DNA of 48,890 nucleotides from Alphaproteobacteria bacterium (GCA_030835385.1 JAURPI010000040.1:142735-191624), one strand, 5' to 3'. Shown: positions 15,794 to 24,391, counted from the stretch's first letter. Notes: a model not told the origin generated them from the letters alone. Numbers and translations are program-made.

Positions 15794-16570
15794 CTACCAG
15801 GGGATGGCTTGGCCATCATAGTTTATCGGTAGCCCCACAGTTTCAGCGTTGACGCTGTCAATGACATTCAAGAGACCAGCGACGCTCTCATCAACCGTGA
15901 TTGAGCCCGGTCCTCGAAATCCTGATGCAAACAGAAGTTCTGTTTGAACTTGGCCAGGGGCGATGAGGCCAATGACATAGCCTTGACCCTTGAGGTCGGC
16001 GTGCATGGCCCGCATGGCCATGTTCACGGCTGCTTTTGACATACGGTACCCATAAAACCGACCAAGTCGTTGCGTCAGAGTCATTGACCCCAAGCCTGAT
16101 GTCATCGTCAGAATTTTTTTCTGTTCACTGGCGCCCACATGACTAAGGAATGCTTTGGCCATTTTCATTGGGCCATACACATTGACATCCATGATGAATT
16201 TGATCTCGTCATAGTCGATGTTCTGGGCGTTCTGCTTGTCGATATCGCCAAGTATGCCGGCATTATTGAGTAAGACATCAATTGCGGTGCCGTTATATTT
16301 CTCGGCTAACGCTGCAATTTCACTGTCATCGGTAACGTCCAACTCGTCGACCGTCAGATTATCGTGCTTGGCGGCCAGAGCGTTCAGCTCTTCTGCTCGC
16401 CCAGGATTACGGGCGGTGGCAATAACGCGCCATCCTTTTTCTGCGTAAGATTCCGCCAGACCTAGTCCGATACCTCGATTTGACCCAGTTATAAGAATGG
16501 TTTCGGCGCTAACGATTGATGGCAACAAAACTGCCAATACGACTGTGATTGTGCGTATGAATTTATGCAT
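15794..16570 (-). CDS. Exported SDR, array member 2
   Basis: A 258-residue paralogue. Signal peptide MHKFIRTITVVLAVLLPS with VSA|E cleavage directly before TILITGSNRGIG. The catalytic motif YRMSK and the NNAG strand are intact; it ends QAIPW. The ATG at 16570 has AAAGGA 11 nt upstream; a longer frame to 16612 would bury the signal peptide behind 14 extra residues and is rejected. It lies 21 bp upstream of member 1. The mid-section (GLGSMTLTQRLGRFYG) differs from its neighbours, so substrate specificity probably differs. Confidence 0.85.
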   Translation of the reverse strand: MHKFIRTITVVLAVLLPSIVSAETILITGSNRGIGLGLAESYAEKGWRVIATARNPGRAEELNALAAKHDNLTVDELDVTDDSEIAALAEKYNGTAIDVLLNNAGILGDIDKQNAQNIDYDEIKFIMDVNVYGPMKMAKAFLSHVGASEQKKILTMTSGLGSMTLTQRLGRFYGYRMSKAAVNMAMRAMHADLKGQGYVIGLIAPGQVQTELLFASGFRGPGSITVDESVAGLLNVIDSVNAETVGLPINYDGQAIPW

Positions 16571-16605
16571 TAGGACGTGTCCTTTATTGAATGCCTTGTC
16601 ATTTA

Positions 16606-17385
16606 CTACCAAGGTACAATTTCACCGTTATGAAGAATGTATTGACCTGAATGTTCGACATTCAGGTTTTCTATATTGCGGATAACATCTGTTACGCTTT
16701 GTTCGGTGGTCATGCCCATGCCTCCATATCCGGCTTGCTGCAGCAAGCGTGTTTCAACGACACCAGGCGCCAGTATGCCTACAGACACGCCCTTGGGCGC
16801 GACTTCAAGGGATAGGGCCCTATACCCCATGTTAATGGCGGTTTTGGACATGCGATAAAGATACAGCGCTTTGTAAAACGGTGACGGTCGGACGTTCGTG
16901 AGTGAGGCTGTGCCAGACGTAATTACTGTTATCTTTTTCTGATCACTAGCTTCCACGTGGGGGAGAAACGCCTCCGCCATTTTCATCGGACCGATCGCAT
17001 TGGTCTTGTAGACCTGCGCCATCGAATCAAAGTCGATAGAACCGATGGTTTGGACATCAGGTTCTCCGCCAAGTATGCCAGCGTTATTGAGAAGAACATC
17101 TATAGAGGTGCCCGAAAGCTTTGCCGCTAAGCTGTCGATCTGTGCATGATCACTGACATCAAGCGATTCAACGCGCAGATTGCTGTATTTAGATGCTAGT
17201 GCTTGAAGGTCATCGTCGTCTTCTGGTGTTCGGCTGGTTGCTATGACATCCCAGCCCAGTGCTGCGTACTGGCGTGCAAACTCCAGTCCGATGCCGCGGT
17301 TTGATCCCGTAATGAGCACGGTCGCGGCGTTGGCCGACGTTGCAGCAAGTGCCGCGAATGCCGCAATAACGATAGTGAGGCGCAT
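16606..17385 (-). CDS. Exported SDR, array member 3
   Basis: A 259-residue paralogue. Signal peptide MRLTIVIAAFAALAATS with ANA|A cleavage just before TVLITGSNRGIG. NNAG and YRMSK are intact; C-terminus EIVPW. The ATG at 17385 has a weak AGGGACA about 8 nt upstream. A roughly 110-bp gap upstream leads to the broken membrane-protein gene that interrupts the array, so a promoter could lie here. It carries a longer loop before the Tyr (RPSPFYKALYLYRMSK) than the other members. Confidence 0.85.
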   Translation of the reverse strand: MRLTIVIAAFAALAATSANAATVLITGSNRGIGLEFARQYAALGWDVIATSRTPEDDDDLQALASKYSNLRVESLDVSDHAQIDSLAAKLSGTSIDVLLNNAGILGGEPDVQTIGSIDFDSMAQVYKTNAIGPMKMAEAFLPHVEASDQKKITVITSGTASLTNVRPSPFYKALYLYRMSKTAINMGYRALSLEVAPKGVSVGILAPGVVETRLLQQAGYGGMGMTTEQSVTDVIRNIENLNVEHSGQYILHNGEIVPW

Positions 17386-17494
17386 GATTATGTCCCTTGG
17401 TCGGATTGTTCATTAGCGGCGATCATAGCGCCGGTTTAATGCTTGCAGACTCCGCCAAACGCTATGTCCGCAGGGCGGAGCCATCCATCGCTTA

Positions 17495-17872
17495 TTATTG
17501 AGAGGCTTTGGGAGATAGAAACCAAAGTACTGCGGCTACCAACAAAAGTGCCGGCACATCTCCAACTACATGGCCTGTTTCATGCTCATCCATAACTGCT
17601 TGGATGGCCATGATTCCCGCATGTACGACGCTTGACCAAATCTTGAACGAGATAAGGCTGCGGTGGTCAGCCGGGTTTTTTGCTGCTCAAATGAGAAAAA
17701 TGCCCGGTACCGCGTAAACACCGCAGATCATATGAAGGTAATATTGTCCGTCACCTCCGTGCCAAACTCATCCTGACGGCCACGCGATGCCAATTGGGTA
17801 AACCAACAAAAATATAACGCCAAATGCGATCATGGCTTTGCTAAGAAAATTGGTTTTTGTAGTTTCGTCCAT
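17495..17872 (-). pseudogene. Small membrane protein (DUF6632-like) with two in-frame TGA codons
   Basis: The minus strand carries a 126-codon frame with a good ribosome binding site (GGGGGAG, about 8 nt before the ATG at 17872) and a natural TAA end. It is interrupted only by TGA at codon 35 (17768-17770) and codon 62 (17687-17689). Conceptual translation gives a protein with four membrane segments: AMIAFGVIFLLVYPIGIAWP, MICGVYAVPGIFLI, WSSVVHAGIMAIQAV and GDVPALLLVAAVLWFL. The pattern (ICGVYAVPG, AAKNPADHRSLISF, WSSVVHAGIMA) fits what I remember of DUF6632. Both TGA positions lie where Trp would fit, and TGG to TGA is one transition each. There is no frameshift, so inactivation looks recent or the stops are read through. 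Confidence 0.7.
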
Positions 17873-17908
17873 AAGTCAGTCTCCCCCAAAATTGAATAGC
17901 GCGCTAAA

Positions 17909-18673
17909 TTACCACGTCATTTCTTCGCCCGTGTTGGCGAAGTATTTGCCAGACATCTCAAGATCGTACTTCTCAATCATTGCCATAGATCGGGAGACGC
18001 TGGTTTCTACGTCGATCATCATTTGTTTTGGCAAGCCGGCAGTGAAATCCGTATCAACAAATCCTGGCGTCAGTATTCCGATGATGATCCCTTGCTCTTG
18101 GACTAATGGATGAATGGACACGTTTTTCATCACCATATTCAAGGCTGACTTGCTCGCCCGGTAAAAGGGTTGACGGGCACCCCGCACAAGGGACAAGCGG
18201 CCTTCAGAGGACGAAATGTTGATTATCTTTTTCTGATCACTGGCGCCGACGTGTTCGAGAAAAGCCTCTGTTACCTTTAATGGTCCCAACACATTGATGT
18301 TCATGACATCATTGAACACAGAAAAATCGATATTACCGAACTCTTGCGTATTCCGGCCTCCTGATATACCGGCGTTATTGATGAGCACGTCAATTGCCGT
18401 ACCACTCAACTTGTCTGCAAGCGCATCAACACCGGTGTGGTCGGTCACATCGAGCGTTTCGATGCGAATATTGCTGTTATCTGCGGCAAGTGCCTGGAGT
18501 TTCTCATCGTCTTCAGGTGATCTTGCGGTTGCGATGACATCCCAGCCTTGTTCTGCATATCGCTTGGTAAATTCTAGCCCTATCCCTCGGCTCGCGCCCG
18601 TGATCATCACTGTGGCGGCTTCAGCTGTGCTCCAGAATAGAATGGCCGTAAAAAGTGTGACAGTACGCAGCAT
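17909..18673 (-). CDS. Exported SDR, array member 4
   Basis: A 254-residue paralogue. Signal peptide MLRTVTLFTAILFWS with AEA|A cleavage just before TVMITGASRGIG. NNAG and YRASK are intact; C-terminus EEMTW. Two Met codons two residues apart (18679, 18673) are possible starts; AAGGA is 8 nt before the second and only 2 nt before the first, so 18673 is preferred. The gene lies about 30 bp downstream of member 5 and upstream of the two-TGA gene, in the same orientation. Its catalytic region (FYRASKSALNMVMKN) is closest to member 1, including the AEA|A cleavage site. Confidence 0.85.
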   Translation of the reverse strand: MLRTVTLFTAILFWSTAEAATVMITGASRGIGLEFTKRYAEQGWDVIATARSPEDDEKLQALAADNSNIRIETLDVTDHTGVDALADKLSGTAIDVLINNAGISGGRNTQEFGNIDFSVFNDVMNINVLGPLKVTEAFLEHVGASDQKKIINISSSEGRLSLVRGARQPFYRASKSALNMVMKNVSIHPLVQEQGIIIGILTPGFVDTDFTAGLPKQMMIDVETSVSRSMAMIEKYDLEMSGKYFANTGEEMTW

Positions 18674-18703
18674 TTTCATTTTCCTTCTAACAGATGGCAA
18701 ACC

Positions 18704-19477
18704 TTACCAAGGAATCTCTTTGCCGTCATAGTTGAGGAAACGACCAGATGTTTCCAAACTTAATGCGTCTATCAGCGGTATCATGCCGGATACGCTTTGA
18801 GTGGCCGTGATTGTTGGCAAGTCTCGATAGTCAAAGTTTTCTGCCTTTTCCGCCTCTTCTAAGGGGAGTCCAAATGTTTGCCGTAGCATTCGGGTTTCGA
18901 CCAGCCCAGGCATAAAAACAACCACGGCAATACCTTTGTCTTCTAGCCGTTTTCCAATTCCACGCATGACCATGTTTAAAGCCGCCTTACTGGCGGCGTA
19001 AAAGGGCGTGCTAGGTGATTTGCTGACAGAAGAGATGGACCCTAAAAAGCTAGTGATCGAGACTATTTTTTTGTCGAGCCCTTTGTAGAGATGAGGCGTG
19101 AACGCTTCGCTCACTTTCATCGGACCGATTACATTGACGTCCATAATTTCGTGAAACAGAGCAGGGTCTAGTGATCCCCAACTCTGACGGTCCAGGTCGC
19201 CGTATTGCCCTGCGTTGTTGATCACAACGTCAACGGCTGTGTTGTCATATTTGCTCGCGAGGGCGCCGATTTGACTGACGTTCGTAACATCGAGTGGCTC
19301 AACGGTAATTTTTGAATCTGATGCGGCAAGATCCTGCAAGTCTTGCGCTTTCTTCGTATCTCTACAGCCAGCGATAACAGTCCAACCCCTGGCCGCGTAT
19401 TGAGTGACGAACTCTAATCCGACGCCGCGGTTCGCCCCAGTGACTAGAACTGTTCTTTGTTCATCGGCTGTTACCAT
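18704..19477 (-). CDS. SDR array member 5, no signal peptide
   Basis: A 257-residue paralogue whose N-terminus is the short charged MVTADEQRTVLVTG, without a signal peptide, so it should remain cytoplasmic. NNAG and YAASK are intact; C-terminus KEIPW. Its ATG lies inside the last codons of member 6 (CCATGGTAA), so it depends on translational coupling. It shares with member 6 a unique insert before the C-terminus (GLPLEEAEKAENFDYRDLP versus GLTQEEAEAATDYDYKRFK), showing that this pair duplicated most recently. The signal peptide was probably lost at the duplication junction (inference). Confidence 0.85.
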   Translation of the reverse strand: MVTADEQRTVLVTGANRGVGLEFVTQYAARGWTVIAGCRDTKKAQDLQDLAASDSKITVEPLDVTNVSQIGALASKYDNTAVDVVINNAGQYGDLDRQSWGSLDPALFHEIMDVNVIGPMKVSEAFTPHLYKGLDKKIVSITSFLGSISSVSKSPSTPFYAASKAALNMVMRGIGKRLEDKGIAVVVFMPGLVETRMLRQTFGLPLEEAEKAENFDYRDLPTITATQSVSGMIPLIDALSLETSGRFLNYDGKEIPW

Positions 19478-20280
19478 GGAATTGTTTTGCCATCATAATT
19501 CAAGAAGTCACCGGAAAGATCGAGTGTTAGGGCGTCCAGCGTTGATATCATTTGTGAAACGCTCTCCTTCGTGGTGAGCGGCTTGAAGCGTTTGTAGTCA
19601 TAGTCCGTGGCTGCCTCTGCTTCTTCCTGAGTAAGGCCGACCGCTTCTCGCAGCATGCGGGTATCGACCGCACCGGGCATAAAAATAGCGACAGCTATCC
19701 CACGATCTTTAAGACGCATAGCGGTACCGCGCATTGCCATATTCACCGCAGCCTTGCTAATGGCGTAATAGGGTGCGCCGGGTGGATTGCGAATTGATGC
19801 TAATGACCCGGCCGTGCTTGAAATGACGGCAATTTTTTTGGTTTCACTCGCGGCAATGTGGTCAGCGAAGGCCTCAGAAATTTTCAATGGACCAAAGACG
19901 TTGATATCCATGACTTGGCGAAAGAGATCGCGGTCCAATGTCCCCCAAGTCTGACGAGGTCTATCGCCAAACACACCGGCGTTGTTCATCAATACGTCTA
20001 TTGCTGTGCCACGATATTTGTCAGCCAGCGCGGCAATTTCCTCTAGATCTGCGACGTCGAGCTTTTCGATGGTGATGCTTTCGTTCGCAGTCGCCAGTGC
20101 CTGCAAATCTGCGTCGTCTTCGGGAGAGCGGCTGGTGGCGATGACGTTCCAACCCAGGTCTGCATATTGCTTGACGAACTCTAGGCCAAGGCCCCGATTA
20201 GACCCTGTGACCAGAACTGTTTCAGCTGCGGCACCGTGCGACCAACACAAGGCCAGCGACAATACTAGAATTCTAAACAT
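19471..20280 (-). CDS. Exported SDR, array member 6
   Basis: A 269-residue paralogue. Signal peptide MFRILVLSLALCWSHG with AAA|E cleavage directly before TVLVTGSNRGLG. NNAG and YAISK are intact; C-terminus KTIPW. The ATG at 20280 has AAAGGAT about 10 nt upstream; the open frame to 20379 is discarded because its extra 33 residues overlap the upstream gene's end. It carries the acidic insert shared only with member 5. The gap to member 7 is about 30 bp. Confidence 0.85.
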   Translation of the reverse strand: MFRILVLSLALCWSHGAAAETVLVTGSNRGLGLEFVKQYADLGWNVIATSRSPEDDADLQALATANESITIEKLDVADLEEIAALADKYRGTAIDVLMNNAGVFGDRPRQTWGTLDRDLFRQVMDINVFGPLKISEAFADHIAASETKKIAVISSTAGSLASIRNPPGAPYYAISKAAVNMAMRGTAMRLKDRGIAVAIFMPGAVDTRMLREAVGLTQEEAEAATDYDYKRFKPLTTKESVSQMISTLDALTLDLSGDFLNYDGKTIPW

Positions 20281-20311
20281 CAAAGATGATCCTTTGCATT
20301 CATCAATAGAT

Positions 20312-21064
20312 TTACCAAGCCATCGGCTCACCTGTGTACTGCATAAACGTGCCTGAAGTTGCTTGCGTATACCAACCAATCACGTCGCGGACACCAGTGG
20401 CGCTTTCTCGTACCGACACCTTAGGAATATCGAATGGTGCAGACATATCCGTATCAACGACGCCAGGATGGATCATACCAATAACGAGACCGCCGCTTGC
20501 TGTGTCTTTGGCAAAGTTGCGCATCATCATGTTCAAAGCTGTCTTGCTGGCGCGATAGAAATAAATATTGCCGCCTGTCAGTGTGATTGAGCCGACAATG
20601 CTGGAGATGTTCATTATCTTTTTGGTCTGGCTCAAGGCCACGTGTTCAATGAAAGCATCCGCGATTTTGAGCGGGCCCAGGGTATTGGTTTCGAACAGCT
20701 GATGAGCGATTGAGAAATCAAGATTGCCTAGTCTTTGGATGTTGGGGTCACCCAAAACGCCGGCATTATTGATTAAGACATCGATTGGTGTTCCACGCAG
20801 TTGAGTGGCAAGGGCATCGATCTGGGCGTGGTCTGTCACGTCAAGAGCTTCAATGCGCACCGTCTCGTATTTGGCGGCGAGATTTTGAAGTGCCTCATCA
20901 TCTGCCGGAGACCGCGCTGTCGCGATAACGATCCAGCCATCTGCCGCGTATTGGGTAGCCAGTTCCAGTCCCAGGCCGCGATTAGAACCGGTAATGAGGA
21001 CCGTTTCCGCACGGATTGGCAAAGATGCTAAAGCCAGCAAAGCTATGATTGCCCATATTTTCAT
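20312..21064 (-). CDS. Exported SDR, array member 7 (first of the array)
   Basis: A 250-residue paralogue. Signal peptide MKIWAIIALLALASLP with IRA|E cleavage directly before TVLITGSNRGLG. NNAG and YRASK are intact; C-terminus EPMAW. The ATG at 21064 has a weak GAGAGA 4-5 nt upstream. It is the promoter-proximal gene of the leftward array and diverges from the solute-binding lipoprotein gene at 21167, leaving about 100 bp for both promoters. The divergence suggests co-regulation of uptake and SDR genes (inference). Confidence 0.85.
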   Translation of the reverse strand: MKIWAIIALLALASLPIRAETVLITGSNRGLGLELATQYAADGWIVIATARSPADDEALQNLAAKYETVRIEALDVTDHAQIDALATQLRGTPIDVLINNAGVLGDPNIQRLGNLDFSIAHQLFETNTLGPLKIADAFIEHVALSQTKKIMNISSIVGSITLTGGNIYFYRASKTALNMMMRNFAKDTASGGLVIGMIHPGVVDTDMSAPFDIPKVSVRESATGVRDVIGWYTQATSGTFMQYTGEPMAW

Positions 21065-21166
21065 GGCGTCTCTCTGAGGGGTTTTGAAAAGAGAAAGATG
21101 GTATGGCGCCCGCTGAAGCAAGGGAAGGGGCTTGCCTTTCCGGCGCTGATGCCAATGCTAGGTGTC

Positions 21167-22744
21167 ATGAGAGGTGTAACAACTCGTTTCCACTTTATAG
21201 CCGTCGTTTGCGCCGGGCTTTTTCTGAGTGCCTGTGGTGAAGATGGAGGAGGGACTGACCCAAATACGTCAGCATCAGACACCTTGCGCGTTGGCGTGAT
21301 GGGGCTTCCGGCGATGCTTGGGAACCCCTATGCCTCCCTTAACGCGCCCACGATATTCACTTGGTCCGCGGTTTTCGACAGTCTGACCTATGTAGGAAAT
21401 GACGGGTTAGTTCAGCCTTGGTTAGCCACGTCATGGGAAGCGACCAGTCCGACAACGTGGGTCTTCAAGCTGCGAGAAGGGGTAACTTTCTCTAACGGTG
21501 AGCCGTTCAATGCCGAAGCTGTGGTCAACGCTGTTGAATACTTGATCAGCCCGGACGCCCTCACTGAAGTCGTTGCTCAGATGCTGAGTTCCATGACTGG
21601 CGCGCGCGCTCTGGATGAGCATACGGTTGAAATTACGATGTCCGCGCCAAACGTGCTGTTTCCTCGAGAGGCCGCCAGTCTTCGGATCGTAGCTCCAGAA
21701 CATTGGCGCAGACTAGGGCGAGAAGGGTTTGCCCAAGAGCCGCACGGAACTGGTCCGTTCCGGGTCACCGCGTGGGAACCAGCTGTGGTGCGCATGGAAG
21801 CATTCGAAGAGTCCTGGAGACGTCCTCATTTTAAGAAGCTTGATATTTATGCCGTTCCAGAAGGGCCGCAGCGTATCCAGGGCGTGATCAGTGGCCGGTT
21901 AGATGTGGTGCTCGGAACGATTCCTGACCAGATGGCGGAGTTGGAGGCCGCAGGACATCAGTGGGTCAGTATTCCGGGTGGCGGCATTTATACGTTTTCG
22001 ATGATCTTAAACCCGGATCATCCGGCCTTCGGACCCGAAAATGAGCCACTCACAGACGTCCGGGTGCGGCGGGCCATTAACTATGCCATCGATCGGCAAG
22101 CCTATATCGAGCTACTGCTCAGCAACACGTCCCGTGCGCCGTCTCAGCCGGTGCCGTCAACTGTGTTCGGCTACAACCCCGATCTTGAGCCATATCCCTA
22201 TGATCCGGATCAGTCACGTGCGCTATTGGCAGAGGCGGGATATCCCGACGGGTTTGATCTGGTTTTTGAAATCGTCCCTGGGACGTCCATACCCAATGGG
22301 GTAGCTATCTATCAGAAAGTTGCGGAAGACCTCCGGGTCGTCGGCATAAACCTGGAACTCAAGACCTTTCCATTACCCCAGTATTTTAATGCTGTGCACA
22401 CCGGAGAATTCAAGGGGCAGGGGTTCATGATGGATTTCCCGGCGGCACCTCAACTCGATGCCTTGCGCGGCATGCGACTCCATAGCTGCCTATGGAAAAC
22501 GCCTTGGTTATGTGACGAAGGTGATCAAGCAATGATCTCTGCGGCATTAGCTGAGCCTGATTTGGAGCGCCGGAGGGCGTTAACCCAAGATATAATGCGC
22601 CGTTACCATGAGCAGGCCTACATGATTTATCTGTTTGAACGGGTCGATTACTACGGCGTAAGAGGTGGCTTAGAAGGCTTCGAAGCCGAGGGCTTATTCA
22701 TCCAATATGATAAGGTTCACGAAGCCGAAAAACGATTCAATTAG
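21167..22744 (+). CDS. ABC-type solute-binding lipoprotein (SBP_bac_5, oligopeptide/nickel type)
   Basis: About 525 residues. A lipoprotein signal (RFHFIAVVCAGLFLSAC, lipobox LSAC) precedes a family-5 solute-binding domain: DTLRVGVMGLPA, the typical WVFKLREGVTFSNGEPFNAE, HGTGPFRVTAWEP, DVRVRRAINYAIDRQAYIE and LLAEAGYPDGFDL. It would sit in the periplasm anchored to the inner membrane and present peptides or other amphiphilic ligands to an ABC permease. No permease or ATPase gene is adjacent. Several Met codons are possible starts (21098, 21155, 21167); 21167 gives the best signal peptide. It is divergent from the exported SDR array. Confidence 0.88.
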   Translation: MRGVTTRFHFIAVVCAGLFLSACGEDGGGTDPNTSASDTLRVGVMGLPAMLGNPYASLNAPTIFTWSAVFDSLTYVGNDGLVQPWLATSWEATSPTTWVFKLREGVTFSNGEPFNAEAVVNAVEYLISPDALTEVVAQMLSSMTGARALDEHTVEITMSAPNVLFPREAASLRIVAPEHWRRLGREGFAQEPHGTGPFRVTAWEPAVVRMEAFEESWRRPHFKKLDIYAVPEGPQRIQGVISGRLDVVLGTIPDQMAELEAAGHQWVSIPGGGIYTFSMILNPDHPAFGPENEPLTDVRVRRAINYAIDRQAYIELLLSNTSRAPSQPVPSTVFGYNPDLEPYPYDPDQSRALLAEAGYPDGFDLVFEIVPGTSIPNGVAIYQKVAEDLRVVGINLELKTFPLPQYFNAVHTGEFKGQGFMMDFPAAPQLDALRGMRLHSCLWKTPWLCDEGDQAMISAALAEPDLERRRALTQDIMRRYHEQAYMIYLFERVDYYGVRGGLEGFEAEGLFIQYDKVHEAEKRFN

Positions 22745-22748
22745 AATC

Positions 22749-22773
22749 ACTTAAGGAATTCACTTAAGTTTTT
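22749..22773. terminator. Weak hairpin between convergent genes
   Basis: ACTTAAG (22749-22755) pairs with CTTAAGT (22763-22769) across a GAATTCA loop and is followed by a short T-run on the plus strand. The stem is AT-rich, so it is a weak terminator at best for the solute-binding protein gene. Confidence 0.35.
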
Positions 22774-22795
22774 GTGTAAATCGAAAATGAGGGTT

Positions 22796-24391
22796 TTAGA
22801 GTCGACCTTCTTCAAATAATGCGTTGAAAAAGTCTTGTCGTTCTTTGCGAAAATCGCGACGAACAATAGGCTCCGTTTGACTAAAATCGAGCATCAAGTC
22901 GTTTTCGACCGATACCGCCGGCCAGCCGGGAAGACCACTCATATTTGGGTCTCCGGTTTTGGCGAATTGAACCCAATAGCGACTTAGCATCTTGGCGTAG
23001 TCTCTATCCGATTGATTTACCCGGTACCCGAAAACGCCAATATTTTTGGCATTGCCGATGATCGGAAAAGTATCCGTTGTGTCGAAAACGTAACGTGTTT
23101 CTACTCCATGGGCAGCACCATAGAAATCTCCCTGGTGTTCATCCAAGACCCTCGAGAAATGATAGACATACGTGGGGAGACCGACTTTGGCATGATGTTT
23201 GGCTAGATATCTTTGTGACCCGGAGAAAAAGTCGGTATAGAGCTTGTTGTTAAGAGTCTTGTCATCAATTTCGCCATAGATGGAATTGGCTTCTTCACGT
23301 GACAACCGCATCAGCCCTAGCACGGGGTCAGCGGAACTGGCCCAACCGAGAAGGCTTCCCTCCCAGCTGGTTGCACCCGTCATATAGGGTACAGGGTTTT
23401 GCTCGCCATCTACAAAAGTCGCTCCAACGGCCCTCACAACGATGCGGTTATCGACCACGGGATTCAAAGATCCTCCGACGCCGAGCATGTTGTTGCGCTG
23501 AAATTCGAGTATCTGATCGACCGCCAGGTCCCTAAGCGCAGAAACAACCGCCTCATTGTCGCCCTCAATTCCTAGCTTTTTGGCGATAGTTTGACCTTCA
23601 GTCTCTAACGAAGGCACCCCGGGTGTGTCTATTGAGATATGCCTAGGCAAGCTGACCCGTATGCCTGAGCTTTGCGATATTGCCTTGTGAAACAAGCCAG
23701 CGCTGACAGGACTGGCCATGTGGTAATTTACAGACACACCGCCGGCAGACATTCCAAATATAGTGACGTTATCCGGGTCCCCACCAAATGCCGCAATGTT
23801 GTCTTTCACCCATTCAAGAGCGGCAATCTGATCCATCATGTAGTAGTTGCCTCGTGGCTCGTTTTGTTGAGTAGAAGAGAGCGCGGGGTGGGCAAACTGC
23901 CCTAGCATGGCGAGCCGGTAATTGAAGGTAACGGCCACAACTCCTTGTTTTGCCAAGTTTGTTCCGTCATAGCGGGGCATTGACCCATCACCGACTTGAA
24001 AACCGCCGGGCAGTATCCAAACCATGACTGGAAGCTTGGATTTTGGTTTTGTGTCTGGCGTCCAAACATTAAGAAATAAGCAATCCTCATCCATCGGCAT
24101 GTCGCCAAGGACTTCCAAAGAATATCCGGCTGACAGAAGTTGAGGACACACCGCCCCATAGGAGCGGGCGTCCCGTGTGCCTCTCCATTTTTTAGGGGGT
24201 TGAGTCTGACGCCATCTCAACTCTCCAATGGGCGCGGCTGCGAATGGAATGCCTCGAAATTTGTGAACGTCATTCTCGACAAAACCCCGCAACTTGCCTT
24301 GGTTTATGTCAACGATGGATCGATCTTGGGCGTTGGCATTGGATCCAAAGACAATCAACAGCGCGCAACAGGCTGCAATTAGCTTTTTCAT
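22796..24391 (-). CDS. Exported type-B carboxylesterase
   Basis: A 531-residue carboxylesterase/lipase of the cholinesterase-like fold. Signal peptide MKKLIAACCALLIVFGSNANA, then FRGIPFAAAPIGELRWR, EDCLFLNVWTP, the oxyanion region WILPGGFQVGDGS, the nucleophile elbow FGMSAGG (Ser near residue 212) and the histidine region GAAHGVETRYVF. Most relatives have GESAGG; Met replaces Glu at the elbow. It should hydrolyse esters in the periplasm or outside. The start overlaps the stop of the TRAP-type binding protein gene by 4 bp (ATGA), so release of an acid by hydrolysis and its capture could be linked (inference). Confidence 0.9.
   Translation of the reverse strand: MKKLIAACCALLIVFGSNANAQDRSIVDINQGKLRGFVENDVHKFRGIPFAAAPIGELRWRQTQPPKKWRGTRDARSYGAVCPQLLSAGYSLEVLGDMPMDEDCLFLNVWTPDTKPKSKLPVMVWILPGGFQVGDGSMPRYDGTNLAKQGVVAVTFNYRLAMLGQFAHPALSSTQQNEPRGNYYMMDQIAALEWVKDNIAAFGGDPDNVTIFGMSAGGVSVNYHMASPVSAGLFHKAISQSSGIRVSLPRHISIDTPGVPSLETEGQTIAKKLGIEGDNEAVVSALRDLAVDQILEFQRNNMLGVGGSLNPVVDNRIVVRAVGATFVDGEQNPVPYMTGATSWEGSLLGWASSADPVLGLMRLSREEANSIYGEIDDKTLNNKLYTDFFSGSQRYLAKHHAKVGLPTYVYHFSRVLDEHQGDFYGAAHGVETRYVFDTTDTFPIIGNAKNIGVFGYRVNQSDRDYAKMLSRYWVQFAKTGDPNMSGLPGWPAVSVENDLMLDFSQTEPIVRRDFRKERQDFFNALFEEGRL

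Noticed and set aside
17495-17872. Selenocysteine or a TGA-to-Trp code as the explanation of the two TGA codons
   Set aside because: TGA ends several intact genes here (for example UbiD, the UbiX-like gene and the first SDRs of the catabolic operon), so reassignment is unlikely; the sites resemble Trp and not Cys/Sec, and no SECIS element was recognised.
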